NCBI GenBank assembly: GCA_020628755.1
Contig: JAHDEQ010000244.1
Span: 1 to 5,796, forward strand
Source: Saprospiraceae bacterium
GTDB lineage: Bacteria; Bacteroidota; Bacteroidia; Chitinophagales; Saprospiraceae
DNA: 5,796 bases
Reading direction: 5' to 3'
The notes below the pieces were generated by a model, which saw only the letters and a program-made list of their open reading frames with translations, ran no database searches and was not told the DNA's origin. The position numbers and the translations under genes were made by a program. Shown here in pieces: positions 4,698 through 5,796 of the stretch. Positions within the stretch are counted from its first letter, which is position 1. The number at the start of each line of letters is the position of its first letter.

Positions 4698-5796
4698 CTA
4701 TTTGATAATATGAAATTTATTGGTAGAAATGAAATGTCCCTTTTCATCTGTAAGTTTTATCCAATAAGTACCATTAGAAAGATGTTTGACAGATAACTCT
4801 TTTTCTAGTTGAGTTCCGTTTATATAAACCATCTCTTGTAACAAGACTTGTCCTTTGACCGAAAATAATTCTAATTTAACTCGGCCAAAATCACGATCAT
4901 ATTCTTGTTTTAATGTGATATTCTCTTTAGCAGGATTAGGAGAAATTTGTAATGGTTCAAAATCTCTGAATACTTCTTTTGTTGAAGTGTACATTGGTAA
5001 TGTGCCATTTGCAAAGGCATATTCACCTGGCAGCAACTCTTGGATGCGAATAAAGCCATTGCCGTCGGTTGGAGATAAAGTCAGTTTGTTGTAATAGGGA
5101 TATTCTTGCCAATCGTAACCTTTGCCTCTACGATAGACTAATATTAAATCTTCCTCACCATTTTCGGTGAGGTCGCTATCAAGAAAAGTGTTGTATTCTA
5201 AATTACCTCCTGCTAGTATTCCTGTCTCAAAATCACCTTCAATACGCCAATAGTGTGTAGAAGATATTTGAGCATTATCAGGATTGTCAATGATTGGGTC
5301 AGGAGCTACCCAGTAGTGGTCAATGTGTAATAGTGTAGGCTGTGGTAGTTCTGAGATATTTAGTTCTATTTCGACATATGGTATATTACTTGCCCCTGTT
5401 TCTTCTATGGTGAATTGGTGGGATAGATGTGCCATGTTGAGTGCATTATTTTCGTTAACTGTCACAAAAAAAGGCTCAACATTGGATATGATGGAATATT
5501 GTGTTACTTCTCCTGAAGCTAGGAGGCGGTGGGTGTCTTTATTGCCTGCTCTATCAGTAAATGTTACTTCTAGTGGCACATTGGTATGCAAATTTGGTGC
5601 AGCTCTTACTTTTTGCGTAAGGCTTAACTCAACTGAATACAAATCGTTATTGGTAGTATAGGAATGATTGACTTCAAAGGCAGAATATCCTGGGTTTAGA
5701 ATCCAATCATCAAAAAATGAAGTCATATCATAACCTGTAGCCTCTATTAATTCGTCTCGGTATTGCATAGCGTCAGCAGATGCATAGCGGTACTTT
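4698..5796 (-). CDS. C-terminal part of a secreted M1-family metallopeptidase-like protein with a type IX secretion sorting domain
   Basis: The frame is open to the window edge (from 5795 in phase), so the gene is 5' truncated; the ATG at 5766-5768 is internal. The visible part has 365 residues. Residues 1-42 look like the end of the M1 aminopeptidase helical domain: a helix ending in DMTSFFDDWILNPGYSAFEV, where FFDxWxxxPGYxxFEV is typical. An Ig-like beta domain follows (about 43-125). A second beta-rich segment (about 126-262) contains HIDHYWVAPDP and THYWRIEGDF, a pattern I associate with Bacteroidota secreted M1 proteins. Residues 283-365 form a type A Por/T9SS C-terminal domain: QISPNPAKENITL, LELFSVKGQVLL, LSNGTYWIKLTD and a short basic end. 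This domain directs export through the outer membrane and is normally cleaved. The zinc site (HEXXH) and signal peptide would lie outside the window, so catalytic competence cannot be judged. The stop is TAG. Confidence 0.88.
   Translation of the reverse strand, partial: KYRYASADAMQYRDELIEATGYDMTSFFDDWILNPGYSAFEVNHSYTTNNDLYSVELSLTQKVRAAPNLHTNVPLEVTFTDRAGNKDTHRLLASGEVTQYSIISNVEPFFVTVNENNALNMAHLSHQFTIEETGASNIPYVEIELNISELPQPTLLHIDHYWVAPDPIIDNPDNAQISSTHYWRIEGDFETGILAGGNLEYNTFLDSDLTENGEEDLILVYRRGKGYDWQEYPYYNKLTLSPTDGNGFIRIQELLPGEYAFANGTLPMYTSTKEVFRDFEPLQISPNPAKENITLKQEYDRDFGRVKLELFSVKGQVLLQEMVYINGTQLEKELSVKHLSNGTYWIKLTDEKGHFISTNKFHIIK

Noticed and set aside
5323..5661. 112-codon plus-strand open frame opposite the peptidase gene
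   Set aside because: The opposite strand has recognisable M1-like and T9SS sequence throughout. This frame shows no family pattern and is the reverse shadow of a beta-rich protein; the frame at 4855-5094 is the same case.
5766..5768. ATG as the true start of the right-edge peptidase gene
   Set aside because: The frame continues upstream without a stop to the window edge, with sequence (KYRYASADA before the Met) that fits the M1 helical domain, and no signal peptide follows this ATG.

Overview
The window looks like chromosomal DNA from a member of the Bacteroidota, probably a marine or freshwater Cytophagales-type organism. The reasons are its AT-rich base composition, a type IX secretion (Por) sorting domain at the end of one protein, the absence of Shine-Dalgarno sequences before every visible start, and candidate promoters with the Bacteroidota TAnnTTTG -7 element. 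The phylum call is firm. Anything finer is a guess.

Almost everything lies on the minus strand. Reading in the direction of transcription (right to left), the window opens inside a secreted M1-family metallopeptidase-like protein, of which only the C-terminal part is present (4698-5796). A gene-free stretch of 459 bases follows (4239-4697). After it come carA (carbamoyl-phosphate synthase small subunit), eno (enolase), a divIC/ftsB-type septum formation initiator with a GTG start, and sucD (succinyl-CoA synthetase alpha subunit). A perfect 16-bp hairpin closes sucD. Beyond it the last 20 codons of a convergent plus-strand gene enter from the left edge (1-65).

The carA-eno-divIC-sucD run is a housekeeping block: the glutaminase arm of pyrimidine/arginine precursor synthesis, a late glycolytic step, a divisome component and the substrate-level phosphorylation step of the TCA cycle. 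The genes do not form one pathway. Spacing suggests divIC-sucD are co-transcribed (63-base gap). A weak hairpin separates carA from eno, and a 257-base gap with its own candidate promoter separates eno from divIC. All catalytic residues I could check in SucD, Eno and CarA are present.

The only part not explained by ordinary genes is non-coding. The gap between the peptidase gene and carA holds two large imperfect palindromes side by side (4338-4485 and 4525-4679). The second has a perfect 15-bp inner stem, two outer stems, and an almost identical direct repeat on each flank. This resembles a small non-autonomous mobile repeat (MITE-like) or a structured RNA. A third, GC-rich imperfect hairpin sits just after eno. 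I see no new protein system, CRISPR array, tRNA or rRNA.
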